The notes beneath the pieces were generated by a model, which worked only from the letters and a program-made list of their open reading frames with translations, did not search any database and was not told where the DNA came from. A stretch of DNA of 64,000 nt from Thermoplasmata archaeon (GTDB taxonomy: Archaea; Thermoplasmatota; E2; JACPAO01; JAHFTW01), in the NCBI GenBank assembly GCA_023269235.1, contig JAHFTW010000001.1, positions 169,548 to 233,547 on the forward strand, read 5' to 3'. Below are positions 27,182 to 36,255 of the stretch, one piece after another. The position numbers were made by a program, and so were the translations under genes. Positions within the stretch are counted from its first letter, which is position 1; each line of letters opens with the position of its first letter.

Positions 27182-27637
27182 CTAGATGGAGCCGAAGAAC
27201 GGGACGTTGGGGTCGTACTCACGAAGCTCCGGCGGGAAATTGTCGCCGTATTTTTCTCCGTAGGCGCGCCGCTTTTGTGCCCACATTTCTCGCGTCCAGG
27301 GGCTTGTCCGAGTTGCGGTGCTTGGCGGGGGCGCGCGGGAGGCGGGTTTCGGAGCACTTGCCGAAATGGCGCTCCCAAGGCTGTCTTGAGCAATTGCCAT
27401 GCGGGCTAGCGCCTCGGCGATGGACCGCGTTCCGACGTTGGCTCCGCCACCGACCTCCATGATGGCCCGGGATACCATGGCAAGACCGGTTCCAATCCGC
27501 CAGATGCCAACCAGGAAAATGATGAGCGGCAAGAGAACAACAGCGAAAACGACAATTCCAGCTCCGGCGATTAGGTCGCTGACAGCATCTGCCAGTATCA
27601 TGGGCGGCACCATGACCATCCATCGCCAGTTGGGCAT
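27182..27637 (-). CDS. Hypothetical membrane protein, locally AT-richer
   Basis: ORF with a hydrophobic segment IVVFAVVLLPLIIFLVGIW; no recognised family; codon usage looks less GC3-biased than neighbours. Confidence 0.5.
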   Translation of the reverse strand: MPNWRWMVMVPPMILADAVSDLIAGAGIVVFAVVLLPLIIFLVGIWRIGTGLAMVSRAIMEVGGGANVGTRSIAEALARMAIAQDSLGSAISASAPKPASRAPPPSTATRTSPWTREMWAQKRRAYGEKYGDNFPPELREYDPNVPFFGSI

Positions 27638-27721
27638 TAGATTGTTGCTGACTAGTGCCTAGGGCGTTGGAATCCGGGATGGAGCAAAAAAACCGGTGCC
27701 TTTCCCCAAGGAATGGATGAA

Positions 27722-27740
27722 AGCGGGCCCGGGGGGATTT
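27722..27740 (-). repeat. Duplicate of the tRNA-Arg 3' tail
   Basis: agcgggcccggggggattt exactly repeats 27836-27854, 114 bp away. Confidence 0.9.
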
Positions 27741-27837
27741 CAGCCTCCGTCCGTCTTTGACGGCCGGAGGCATTCCTCGGCGCTTCGCGCCTCGGCAAAC
27801 CCCCCGCGCCGTTCTCACTCACTTCGTATCGTTCGAG

Positions 27838-27911
27838 CGGGCCCGGGGGGATTTGAACCCCCGTCGCAGGCTCCGCAAGCCTAAAGGATATCCAAACTAC
27901 CCCACGGGCCC
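27838..27911 (-). tRNA. tRNA-Arg (anticodon GCG)
   Basis: Reverse complement GGGCCCGTGGGGTAGTTTGGATATCCTTTAGGCTTGCGGAGCCTGCGACGGGGGTTCAAATCCCCCCGGGCCCG; anticodon loop TTGCGGA; acceptor and T stems pair. Confidence 0.92.
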
Positions 27912-27977
27912 TTTGCGCGTTGATGGGATGCGGTGCGGAGTCCGCCTGTCCCGCGCAAGCGCCGCGACTTGGGGGTT

Positions 27978-28487
27978 CTACTTAAGGTCCACGCTGGCGA
28001 CCGCCTCGAGGACGAGGTCGAGGCGACGCGCGGGGGTCGTGGCGGCGAGCTGCGCGGCGGTCACGCCGAAGTCGAGGAGCTTCGACTCGCTCGGCGCGAG
28101 GAGCGCGTCGTCCTCGATGAGCCCCAAGGTGTGCACGAAGTGCTCCACCGCGTCCTTGCCTTTCGTGCCGAGGCCGATGACGACGGCGCCGAGAGCGACC
28201 TCGGGGAGCCCCATCTTCGTGATGGCGTCGGCGATCTGCCGTTCGCCGGCGAGGTAGCGCAAGAACTCCACTTCCGGCTTGTCGGCCTGGGCGCGGCCTT
28301 CGGCGGCGGCGCGGGCGGCGAGGCGGGCGGCGTGGCGGACGTGGTCAGTGCCAAGCACGCGGTCGCTGCGCACCAGCTGGAGCGGCGCGATGCGGTTCGA
28401 CTTCTTGCTGACGAAGAGCGCGTCCTCGAGCTTGAGCGGGCCGCGCACGGCCGCGAGCGACACCTGGCCGTCGTCGAAGGTCATCAT
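27978..28487 (-). CDS. cgi121: KEOPS complex subunit Cgi121
   Basis: VLGTDHVRHAARLAARAAAEG...EFLRYLAGERQIADAITKMGL...AVVIGLG; adjacent to Hel308. Confidence 0.82.
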   Translation of the reverse strand: MMTFDDGQVSLAAVRGPLKLEDALFVSKKSNRIAPLQLVRSDRVLGTDHVRHAARLAARAAAEGRAQADKPEVEFLRYLAGERQIADAITKMGLPEVALGAVVIGLGTKGKDAVEHFVHTLGLIEDDALLAPSESKLLDFGVTAAQLAATTPARRLDLVLEAVASVDLK

Positions 28488-30685
28488 GCTGGATCCCCGA
28501 AGCTCTGGATGGTGGCTTGGCCCTTGCCCTTCTGCGGCGGCGTCGCGGCGGCGTCGGGGGCCTGCTGGTCCGGGTCGCCGCCCACCTGATTGAGGAGGTC
28601 GGCCGCAAGGCGGGGGCCGAACCCGGGGAGTCCTGCAAGGCGAGAGGCGGGCGCGTCACGCAGGAGGACGGGCGTGCGGAAACCGGCGGCGTGGAGCGTG
28701 CGGGCGCGCACGCGGCCGATGCCGCGCAGGGCGATGAGCGGGAGAAGCTCCGCCTTGATGCCGTGCTCGAGCCGGAGGCCGAGGTCCTGGATGGGCTTCT
28801 GCCAGGACGGTTGGAGGGCGCGCGCCAATTCGCCGAACGCGTGGAGCATCCAGGCGCCGTTGTCGAGACGCATGCGCAAGTCGCCCGGGCCGATGCCGTA
28901 GCGCTCCTCGATGGTGTCGAGGCTCAATTCCGCCATCCAGTCCTCGAGAAGGAACGCGGTCTTCGCGTAGCTGAGGGCGTCCTCCAGGTCGCGTCCGTCG
29001 GCCTCGACGAGCATCTCCTCGTGGTGCTCCCAGAAGCGCTGCTGGACCCAGGCGTCCTCCTTGCGCAAGTAGAGCGGGTAGAGGTTGGGGCATCCGGACA
29101 CGGCCTCGAGGAGGGCGAACGGCGTCGGCTCCTTGCCGGACTCCAGCGCCTCGCGCAGGCGGAGGGCGGAGAGCGGGTCGATATAGAGGTCGCTCGCGCG
29201 CTTGCCGAACGCCGTGGCCGCGAGGGCTTTGCCGCGCGGGGCGACGAAGTCGTTCTCGACGAGGAAGGCAAGCACGTCCTCGACGCGGTCGCGCACAATC
29301 CAGTCCGAGACCTCGGTGGCCCAGAACGTCTTGGCGAAGAAGCGGTGGAGCGTCTCCTCGGAGTCGGCGTAGCCGCCTGCGATCGTGGCGAGGACGTGCG
29401 TGCGGAGGGCGCCCTCGGCGGCGAGCTTGCTGGCGACTGGCTCGACCTCGCCCCGCAGGTAGGACTCCTCGACCTGCTCCTTCTGCTCCAGCGTCTTGAC
29501 GAGGAGGACGGCCTCGCCGTAGGGGTCGAAGCGCGGGCGGCCGGCGCGGCCCATCATCTGCTTGATCTCCATCACGGGGAGCGGCCGCGAGCCTTCGCCC
29601 ATCTCAAAACGGGTGAGGTCGCGAATGATGACGCGGCGTGCCGGGGTGTTGACGCCGGCGGCGAGCGTCGGCGTGGCGCACAGGACCTTGATGAGGCCGG
29701 AGCGGAACGATTGCTCCAGGAAGCGACGCTGCTTGGAGTCGAGGCCCGCCGTGTGGAACGCGACGCCCGCCTCGGCGAACTTGCGCAGCTTGCGCCCGGT
29801 TGCGCTGGCCTCTTCGTCCTCCAGGACGGCGCAGGCCTCCCGTAGCTTCTCCAGGTGCTCCGGCGACAAGAGGGCACGCACGGGGCCGGCGAGGCGCTGG
29901 GCGGCGGTCTCCGCGGACTTGCGCGTCGAGACGAAGACGAGGCACTGCCCGCCGGCCTGGATGGTCTCCTCGCAGAGCGACGCGACGGGGTCGCCGCCGG
30001 CGGGGAGGCGGCGCGGGCCTTGGCCAAGGAACTCCAGGTTGTCGCCGAAGTAGGTCCCGGTGTGCAGCTTCGTCGGGCGCCACTCGGACGTGACGAGGGC
30101 AGCGTCGAGCCATTTGGCGACTTGCTTGGCGTTCTGGATGGTGGCGGAGAGGGCGACAATCTGCGCCTGTGGAAGGATGGCGCGAAAGCGCGTTAGGATG
30201 ACCTCGAGGGTGGGGCCGCGGCCGGGGTCGTTGAGGAGGTGCGCCTCGTCGGCGACGATGCAGCCGATGTCGTCAATCCAACTGCCCGCGTTGCGGTGGC
30301 GCAGCAGGGCGTCGGCCTTCTCCGAGGTGCAGACGATGACGTCGAAGCGGCCGAGGCGCGGGTCGCGTTCGTCGAGGTCGCCGGTGGCAATGCCGACCGT
30401 GAGGCCGAGCGAGCGGAACTGCTGCAGTTCCTCGTGCTTCTCCGACGCGAGGGCACGCAGCGGGACGATGTAGAGCGACTTCTTGCCGGTCGCAAGCCAG
30501 CGGTGCAGGATGGCCAGGTAGGCCACGAGCGACTTGCCGGACGCGGTCGGGATGGCGACGAGGGCGTTCTTGCGGTCCTTGATGACGGCCCACGCCTCCT
30601 TCTGGGGAGGGTAGAGGTCCTGGATGCCGGAGGCCTCCAGCACGGCGGCGACACGGGGGTCGATGCCGAGCTCCTGGAGCGCCAC
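28484..30685 (-). CDS. hel308: Hel308-type ski2-like DNA helicase
   Basis: LVAIPTASGKSLVAYLA, IVADEAHLLNDP, CATPTLAAGVNTPARRVIIRD, QMMGRAGRP. Confidence 0.93.
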   Translation of the reverse strand: MALQELGIDPRVAAVLEASGIQDLYPPQKEAWAVIKDRKNALVAIPTASGKSLVAYLAILHRWLATGKKSLYIVPLRALASEKHEELQQFRSLGLTVGIATGDLDERDPRLGRFDVIVCTSEKADALLRHRNAGSWIDDIGCIVADEAHLLNDPGRGPTLEVILTRFRAILPQAQIVALSATIQNAKQVAKWLDAALVTSEWRPTKLHTGTYFGDNLEFLGQGPRRLPAGGDPVASLCEETIQAGGQCLVFVSTRKSAETAAQRLAGPVRALLSPEHLEKLREACAVLEDEEASATGRKLRKFAEAGVAFHTAGLDSKQRRFLEQSFRSGLIKVLCATPTLAAGVNTPARRVIIRDLTRFEMGEGSRPLPVMEIKQMMGRAGRPRFDPYGEAVLLVKTLEQKEQVEESYLRGEVEPVASKLAAEGALRTHVLATIAGGYADSEETLHRFFAKTFWATEVSDWIVRDRVEDVLAFLVENDFVAPRGKALAATAFGKRASDLYIDPLSALRLREALESGKEPTPFALLEAVSGCPNLYPLYLRKEDAWVQQRFWEHHEEMLVEADGRDLEDALSYAKTAFLLEDWMAELSLDTIEERYGIGPGDLRMRLDNGAWMLHAFGELARALQPSWQKPIQDLGLRLEHGIKAELLPLIALRGIGRVRARTLHAAGFRTPVLLRDAPASRLAGLPGFGPRLAADLLNQVGGDPDQQAPDAAATPPQKGKGQATIQSFGDPA

Positions 30686-30762
30686 GACGCGGCGCAGGGG
30701 CTCCCCAGGTTAAGCGGTTAGGAGGGGGAAGAGAAAGTCGGGCAGGCCAAGGCACAGCCTAC

Positions 30763-30774
30763 AATATTTTTATA
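30763..30774 (+). promoter_or_regulatory. AT-rich TATA box upstream of hsp20
   Basis: aatatttttata, 25-36 nt before ATG 30799. Confidence 0.55.
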
Positions 30775-30798
30775 GAAGTCCTGGCAATAGAACGGCCG

Positions 30799-31470
30799 AT
30801 GACGACTCCGAAGAGTCCCCCGACGCCCGACCCGTGGGCCAACTTCCCCGGCGGCAACCCGTTCGGGCCCAACGGCCCCTTCGGTCCTGGCGGACCCTTT
30901 GCGGGCGGCGGCTTCCCCGGCGGAGCACCGCTTGGCGGCGACATGGACGCCTGGTTCCGCACCATGGGCATCGACCCCAGCGAGTTCCGACGCATGGTCG
31001 AGGAGATGCAGCGCGGTCTCGCGGACGCCTTCAAGAACCTCGGCGCCGACCCATCCAAGTCGTTCGTGTCCGGCTTCTCCGTGAAGGTCGGCCCCGACGG
31101 CAAGCCCACGTTCTCCAGCTTTGGCAACAAGCCGCAGGTCAAGGCCAACCCGCAGAACCCGGCGGGCATCCCCCAGGTCATCGCGGACGAGCGCGAGCCG
31201 CTCACCGACGTCATCGACGACGGCGCCCGCATCGCCATCACGATGGAGCTCCCCGGCGTCACCCGCGAGGACATCAACCTCAACATGACCGAGGGCGAGC
31301 TGGAGATCGGCGTGGACACGGAGCGCCGCAAGTACCACAAGCGCGTCAAGCTCCCCGCCAAGGTGGACCCCAAGACCACGAAGGCCACCTACACGAACGG
31401 CATCCTCGACGTCACCGTCGCCAAAGTCGGCGGACCCGGGGCCTCCGGCCTGAAGATCCAGGTCGAGTAG
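30799..31470 (+). CDS. Hsp20/alpha-crystallin small heat shock protein with Gly/Pro-rich N-terminus
   Basis: ITMELPGVTREDINLNMTEGELEIGVDT...RVKLPAKVDPKTTKATYTNGILDVTV. Confidence 0.9.
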   Translation: MTTPKSPPTPDPWANFPGGNPFGPNGPFGPGGPFAGGGFPGGAPLGGDMDAWFRTMGIDPSEFRRMVEEMQRGLADAFKNLGADPSKSFVSGFSVKVGPDGKPTFSSFGNKPQVKANPQNPAGIPQVIADEREPLTDVIDDGARIAITMELPGVTREDINLNMTEGELEIGVDTERRKYHKRVKLPAKVDPKTTKATYTNGILDVTVAKVGGPGASGLKIQVE

Positions 31471-31525
31471 GGGGACCCAAATGGTCATGAACACGGCCGG
31501 AAGTGCGGTGCCGACCTGGTGAACC

Positions 31526-31723
31526 ATGGGTGAAGAATTCGAGGACGCGGACGACGACGGCGAGGAACTGTTCAACTCCGACCCGGACGACACGGCGACG
31601 ACGCTGCGCCCCGGCGTGAAGAAGCATGTCTGCCCGAAGGACAACATCAGCCTCGAGTACCGCGTCGAGGGGCGCTTCGTCATCCGCTACTGCAAGAAGT
31701 GCAACTACACGGAAGAGGACTGA
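31526..31723 (+). CDS. Small acidic protein with C-terminal Cys cluster (possible zinc ribbon)
   Basis: HVCPKDNISLEYRVEGRFVIRYCKKCNYTEED. Confidence 0.6.
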   Translation: MGEEFEDADDDGEELFNSDPDDTATTLRPGVKKHVCPKDNISLEYRVEGRFVIRYCKKCNYTEED

Positions 31724-32166
31724 GTCATCGCACGGCCGGTGCGGCGCAGCAACACCGCGAGGAGGACGATGACCGCCGCCTCAAGAACCTTCGAGACCAC
31801 GTCGATTGGGGCCACCGCTTCAATCCGCCCAGCCGCCGCGCCAACGGGGATGCCAACGGTCCGCGTCACGGCATAGAGGCCCAGGATGGCGAGATTCCCG
31901 GCGATGCCGGTGCCGTACATCCCGCGCTTGAGGCGAGCCCAGGCGGGCCCGCTGTCAATCGCGTTCACGGCGTTCGTCAACAGCGCCAGTCCGAGGACGA
32001 GCTGCGCGGCCGCCGCGAACAAGAAGAACAGGCCATAGCCCCACCATTCCTGCAGATGCTCGGAGGCTAGGCCGCCATGTAGCCCGCCTGCCGCGATGGA
32101 GAGTCCGCCCGCCCACGTCTCTAGGCCACGACGGGCGTCGCCCCCCTTGCGGCTGGAGAGAGGCAT
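31705..32166 (-). CDS. Hypothetical membrane protein (4 TM)
   Basis: Four hydrophobic segments; ATG at 32166 preferred; overlaps 31526-31723 tail-to-tail by 19 nt. Confidence 0.6.
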   Translation of the reverse strand: MPLSSRKGGDARRGLETWAGGLSIAAGGLHGGLASEHLQEWWGYGLFFLFAAAAQLVLGLALLTNAVNAIDSGPAWARLKRGMYGTGIAGNLAILGLYAVTRTVGIPVGAAAGRIEAVAPIDVVSKVLEAAVIVLLAVLLRRTGRAMTQSSSV

Positions 32167-32207
32167 AAAGCCTTCACGGCGCAAACGGATATAATGGTCC
32201 AGGGCAG

Positions 32208-34718
32208 ATGGCGGATATCTTGAGCTTGGACGACGGTGCCGCGGTTCCGGACGTCGCGCGAGGCACGCCCCTCCAGTCATTCTGGGCCTGGCTGCGTGCC
32301 TTGCTGCCCGAGGGCTTGCAGCTCCCGAAACCCACGTGGGAGGCACGCCACCGGACCGTCCTGTGGGTCATGGCCCTCCACGCGGTCGGCCTGGCCGGCT
32401 TCGGCCTGTACGAGGGGTGGCCTCCTGCGACCAGCCTCGGGGAAGGCGCCCTCATCGGAGCGCTCACCGCCGTCGCCGCCTATCCGCGGCTAGGGCGTCG
32501 TTTCCGCAGCGCGACCGCCGCGCTTGCCGCGGTGTCGTCCTCTGCGATCCTGGTCCAGTTCTCCGGCGGCTACATCGAGGCGCACTTCCACTTCTTCGTC
32601 ATGGTCGCGCTCATCGCCCTGTACCAAGACTGGGTCCCGTTCCTTCTCTGCATTCTCTACGTTGCCGCCGACCACGGCGTCGTCGGGACGTTGCTCCCGC
32701 AATGGGTCTACAATCACCCAGATGCCGTCGCCCACCCCTGGAAATGGGCGGTCATCCACGCGTCGCTCGTGCTCGCCGAGTGCGCGGCGCTGCTCGCGAT
32801 GTGGGCTGGTGCGGAGCAGGCCAAAGCCCGTAGCGACTTGGTCCTCGACTCGGCGGGTGAAGGCATCATCGGCATCGGCCTCGATGGCCGCATCGCCTTC
32901 GCGAACCCGGCCGCCGGGGCACTGCTTGGCGAAATCGTGGAGCGCCTGGAGGGCCAACCGTTGGCGCCGCACCTGCTCGGATGGGAGGCAAGCCGCGCCA
33001 TGAACTCGGCCCGACGCGCGGTCGCCGGCCAGGTCGCGCGCGCCGATGGGAGCAAAGTCGAGGTCGAGTGGATCGCCACGCCGACCTTGAAGGCCGGCGC
33101 GACGGTGGGCCAGGTCATCAGCCTGCGCGACGTCACGGAACGCAAGGCCGCGGAGCGGGCGGCCGACGAGGCGCGCAAGGAAGCGGAAGCGTCCGCCCGC
33201 GCAAAATCCGAGTTCCTCGCCAACATGAGCCACGAGATCCGCACGCCGATGAATGCTGTCATCGGGATGTCGAACCTTCTCATGGACACGAAGCTGGACG
33301 CCGAGCAGCGCGAGTTCACCTCCACGCTGCGGTCGAGCGGCGAGCACCTCCTCACGGTCGTCAACGACATCCTCGATTTCTCGAAGATCGAGTCAGGGAA
33401 ACTCACCCTGGAATCCGTGCCATTCGCTCTGCTGGGCGTGGTGGAAGAGGCACTCGACCTTGTGACCACAACGGCGCAACAGAAAGGACTCGAGATTGGC
33501 TACATCGTGGAGGGACCTCTCCCGGCCGCCATCCAAGGAGATCCGGGACGCCTTCGCCAGATTCTGCTGAACTTCCTGTCCAACGCGGTCAAGTTCACGC
33601 CGCGCGGCGAGGTCTTCATCCACCTCTCAAGCCGCGCCCTTGAGAAACCGGGCACGTTCGAAATCCAGGCCGCCGTGAAGGACACCGGCGTGGGCATCCC
33701 GAAGGAGGCCTACGATCGGCTCTTCAAGTCCTTCAGCCAGGTTGATGCCTCCACGACCCGTTCCTACGGCGGCACGGGACTGGGGCTCGCCATCTCGAAG
33801 CGCTTGGCGGAGGCCATGGGTGGAAATGCCTGGTTCGAATCCGAGGTTGGGAAGGGCTCCACGTTCTACTTCACGCTGCGTGCGCCCGAGGTCTTGGTGG
33901 CCGAGCAGCCCGTCACCCACGGCCGGCTGAAAGCCCTGCAAGGCCGGTCGGTCCTCGTCGTCGACGACAACCCCACCAACCGTCGCATTTTCCGGCTCCA
34001 ATGCGAGCACTGGGGGATGCGGGTTCGGGAAGCCGACTCCGGCCTGCGCGCGATGGAGGAGCTGAACGCGGCACCCGTGGACGTAGCCATCCTGGATTAC
34101 CAGATGCCCGTGATGGATGGAGTGCAGTTGGCCCGGGAGATTCGGCACGCCTGGTCCCCCGACCGCCTTCCTATCATCATGGCCAGTTCATTGGGCTCCC
34201 ATGCCCCGGATCGCGTCGCGGAACTGGGCCTTCACGCTTACCTGTCCAAACCGGTCAAGCAGTCGCAATTGATGGAGACGCTGATCGCGGTCTTCCATGG
34301 CGCCGGCCTGCCTGAACCGCCTGCCGTTCCTGTGGCGGCGCGGCGAAACCTCCGCATCCTGGTCGCCGAGGACAACCTCGTCAACCAGCGCGTGGCGGTC
34401 CTCATCCTGCGCCGCCTTGGCTGCGAGGCCGACATCGTCCCCAACGGCAAGGAGGCCGTGGTGGCGGCCACGACAGGAATGCCCTACGATCTGATCTTCA
34501 TGGACGTCCAAATGCCGGTCATGGACGGCTTGGAGGCGACTCGCCTCATCCGCGCGTCGAAGATGAAACGCCAGCCGCGCATCGTCGCGATGACGGCGCA
34601 CGTCCTGCAGGCGGACCGCGACGCGTGCATTGCCGCGGGAATGGACGCCTACATCGGCAAACCAATCCAGCGCGAAGAACTCGTTGCCGTTCTGGCACGG
34701 GTGCCCGATGCGGTGTGA
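32208..34718 (+). CDS. Hybrid sensor histidine kinase (membrane sensor, PAS, HisKA, HATPase_c, REC, REC)
   Basis: [23 protein letters not shown] membrane sensor; [39 protein letters not shown]; two REC domains ([25 protein letters not shown]). Confidence 0.93.
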   Translation: MADILSLDDGAAVPDVARGTPLQSFWAWLRALLPEGLQLPKPTWEARHRTVLWVMALHAVGLAGFGLYEGWPPATSLGEGALIGALTAVAAYPRLGRRFRSATAALAAVSSSAILVQFSGGYIEAHFHFFVMVALIALYQDWVPFLLCILYVAADHGVVGTLLPQWVYNHPDAVAHPWKWAVIHASLVLAECAALLAMWAGAEQAKARSDLVLDSAGEGIIGIGLDGRIAFANPAAGALLGEIVERLEGQPLAPHLLGWEASRAMNSARRAVAGQVARADGSKVEVEWIATPTLKAGATVGQVISLRDVTERKAAERAADEARKEAEASARAKSEFLANMSHEIRTPMNAVIGMSNLLMDTKLDAEQREFTSTLRSSGEHLLTVVNDILDFSKIESGKLTLESVPFALLGVVEEALDLVTTTAQQKGLEIGYIVEGPLPAAIQGDPGRLRQILLNFLSNAVKFTPRGEVFIHLSSRALEKPGTFEIQAAVKDTGVGIPKEAYDRLFKSFSQVDASTTRSYGGTGLGLAISKRLAEAMGGNAWFESEVGKGSTFYFTLRAPEVLVAEQPVTHGRLKALQGRSVLVVDDNPTNRRIFRLQCEHWGMRVREADSGLRAMEELNAAPVDVAILDYQMPVMDGVQLAREIRHAWSPDRLPIIMASSLGSHAPDRVAELGLHAYLSKPVKQSQLMETLIAVFHGAGLPEPPAVPVAARRNLRILVAEDNLVNQRVAVLILRRLGCEADIVPNGKEAVVAATTGMPYDLIFMDVQMPVMDGLEATRLIRASKMKRQPRIVAMTAHVLQADRDACIAAGMDAYIGKPIQREELVAVLARVPDAV

Positions 34719-34724
34719 ACTGGC

Positions 34725-35669
34725 TCAACGAGTCGGGACGGTCGTCACGGCGCACCCGGTCTCGGTGATGACGAGCGTCGCCTCGGTCTGCGCGACCATG
34801 CCACCCGACGCCTCCGACAACGCGGGGTAGTGCTTCAGCACGCCTTCCTTCTGCAGTTGTTGGAGGTTGAAGCCGAGCTTGCTGGGCTCCAGAAGGTCGG
34901 AGAGCCAGCGGCCCGCGAACGGGAGCTTGGGGTAGCGCTTCTCGATGGCGGCGGCGAGCATGCGCTGGCTCGGCAGCCGCAGCGGGCGGCCTTTCTGGAA
35001 ATGGTAGATGTTGCCGGGCCCCGAGTTCTCGACGCGGCCCGCGGCACCATCGGTGACGAACGGCTCGCACGCGAGCACGTCGCCGACGCGCGGGCGGCGG
35101 CCGACCTTCATCGAGCAGTTCGGGACGGTGAGGCCGGCGTGGAGGTTGAAGCGCTCCAGGCTGTGCCCGGTGAGGTTCTGGAGCGTCTTGAAGCCGAAAT
35201 CCTTCGCGGTCATCTCGATGGCGGAGCCGACCGTGCCGAGGTCCACGTTCGGGCCGAGGATGCTGATGGCCTCCTTGACGCACGCCTCGGAGGCTGCGAT
35301 GAGCCGGGCGCGCGGGCCGTCGTTCTTCGGGAACCCGACCTCGATGGTGAGGGCGTTGTCGGAGAGCGCGCCGTCCAGCTCGGCACCGCAGTCCACCTTG
35401 ACCAGGTCGCCCTCCTTGAGCACGGTGGCGTCACCGGCGGGCGACGTGACGTGGGCGGCCACTGCGTTGAGGGAGAGCGTGCAGGGGAACGCGAAGCCGA
35501 GGCCCGCGTCGCGGATCTTCTGCTCGACGCTGGCGGCGACGTCGAGGACGCGGGCGCCGGGCACGCAGAGCGTGCGGCCGAACTGGAGCGCGTCCGCGGC
35601 GACCTGGCCGGCCTGCATCCACTTCGCCAGGTCCTGCTTGTCCTGGACGGCGACGGAGCGGGACTCCAC
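34725..35669 (-). CDS. map: Methionine aminopeptidase, type II
   Basis: FPCTLSLNAVAAHVTSPAGD, VKVDCGAELDGALSDNALTIEVG, LTGHSLERFNLHAG. Confidence 0.92.
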   Translation of the reverse strand: MESRSVAVQDKQDLAKWMQAGQVAADALQFGRTLCVPGARVLDVAASVEQKIRDAGLGFAFPCTLSLNAVAAHVTSPAGDATVLKEGDLVKVDCGAELDGALSDNALTIEVGFPKNDGPRARLIAASEACVKEAISILGPNVDLGTVGSAIEMTAKDFGFKTLQNLTGHSLERFNLHAGLTVPNCSMKVGRRPRVGDVLACEPFVTDGAAGRVENSGPGNIYHFQKGRPLRLPSQRMLAAAIEKRYPKLPFAGRWLSDLLEPSKLGFNLQQLQKEGVLKHYPALSEASGGMVAQTEATLVITETGCAVTTVPTR

Positions 35670-35672
35670 GGG

Positions 35673-36179
35673 TCACTTCTTCTTGGCGAGGGCATCCTTG
35701 AGGATGTCGCCGATTGTGAGCGAACCGGAGCCGGGCTTCTTGGTGCCGGAGACGACCGGGGCGGGGCCCTCGACGGCCTCCAGGAGCGTGATGCCGAGCT
35801 CCTTCTCGAGCTTCTTGGAGAGGTCGTCGGAGGGGCGCAGCTTGCCGGCCTCGATGTGCTTGAGCTCGGGGACGCGGGCGCTGACCTTGTTGCCGAGCTG
35901 CTCGTGGCTGAGGCCCTTCGCCTCGCGTGCCTTGTGGATGCGGGCACCGTAGCCCTCGACGAGGACTTTGGTCTCCTGCGCGTCGAAGACGTTGCGGCTT
36001 GTCATGCGGGTGGCGCGGCGCTCCAGGTTCTGCGCGATGGCGCCCTGCGAGCCGGCGGGCGCGGGGGCATCAAGCGGCGAGCCGTACTTGCTGCACTCCA
36101 GCCCGAGGTTCATGACGGTGCCCTCGACCATGTAGCGCCGGGTCCCGACCTTCTTGCCGCACATCTCGCATTCAGCCAT
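35673..36179 (-). CDS. Archaeal MBF1-type transcription factor (Zn ribbon plus HTH)
   Basis: MAECEMCGKKVGTRRYMVEGTVMNLGLECSKYG; GARIHKAREAKGLSHEQLGNKV; ATG at 36179 preferred. Confidence 0.92.
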   Translation of the reverse strand: MAECEMCGKKVGTRRYMVEGTVMNLGLECSKYGSPLDAPAPAGSQGAIAQNLERRATRMTSRNVFDAQETKVLVEGYGARIHKAREAKGLSHEQLGNKVSARVPELKHIEAGKLRPSDDLSKKLEKELGITLLEAVEGPAPVVSGTKKPGSGSLTIGDILKDALAKKK

Positions 36180-36255
36180 GACGATCCCTGGGCGGCATGC
36201 GCCGTCCTGACGGCAAGCCCTAAAGGTCCGCTCCTTATGAACCCAAACGCAGGAG

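Noticed and set aside
27696-27884. ORF ending in AGPGGFEPPSQAPQA
   Set aside because: It is an antisense reading of the tRNA-Arg gene and its tail repeat; GPGGFEP-type peptides are a known tRNA-derived annotation artefact.
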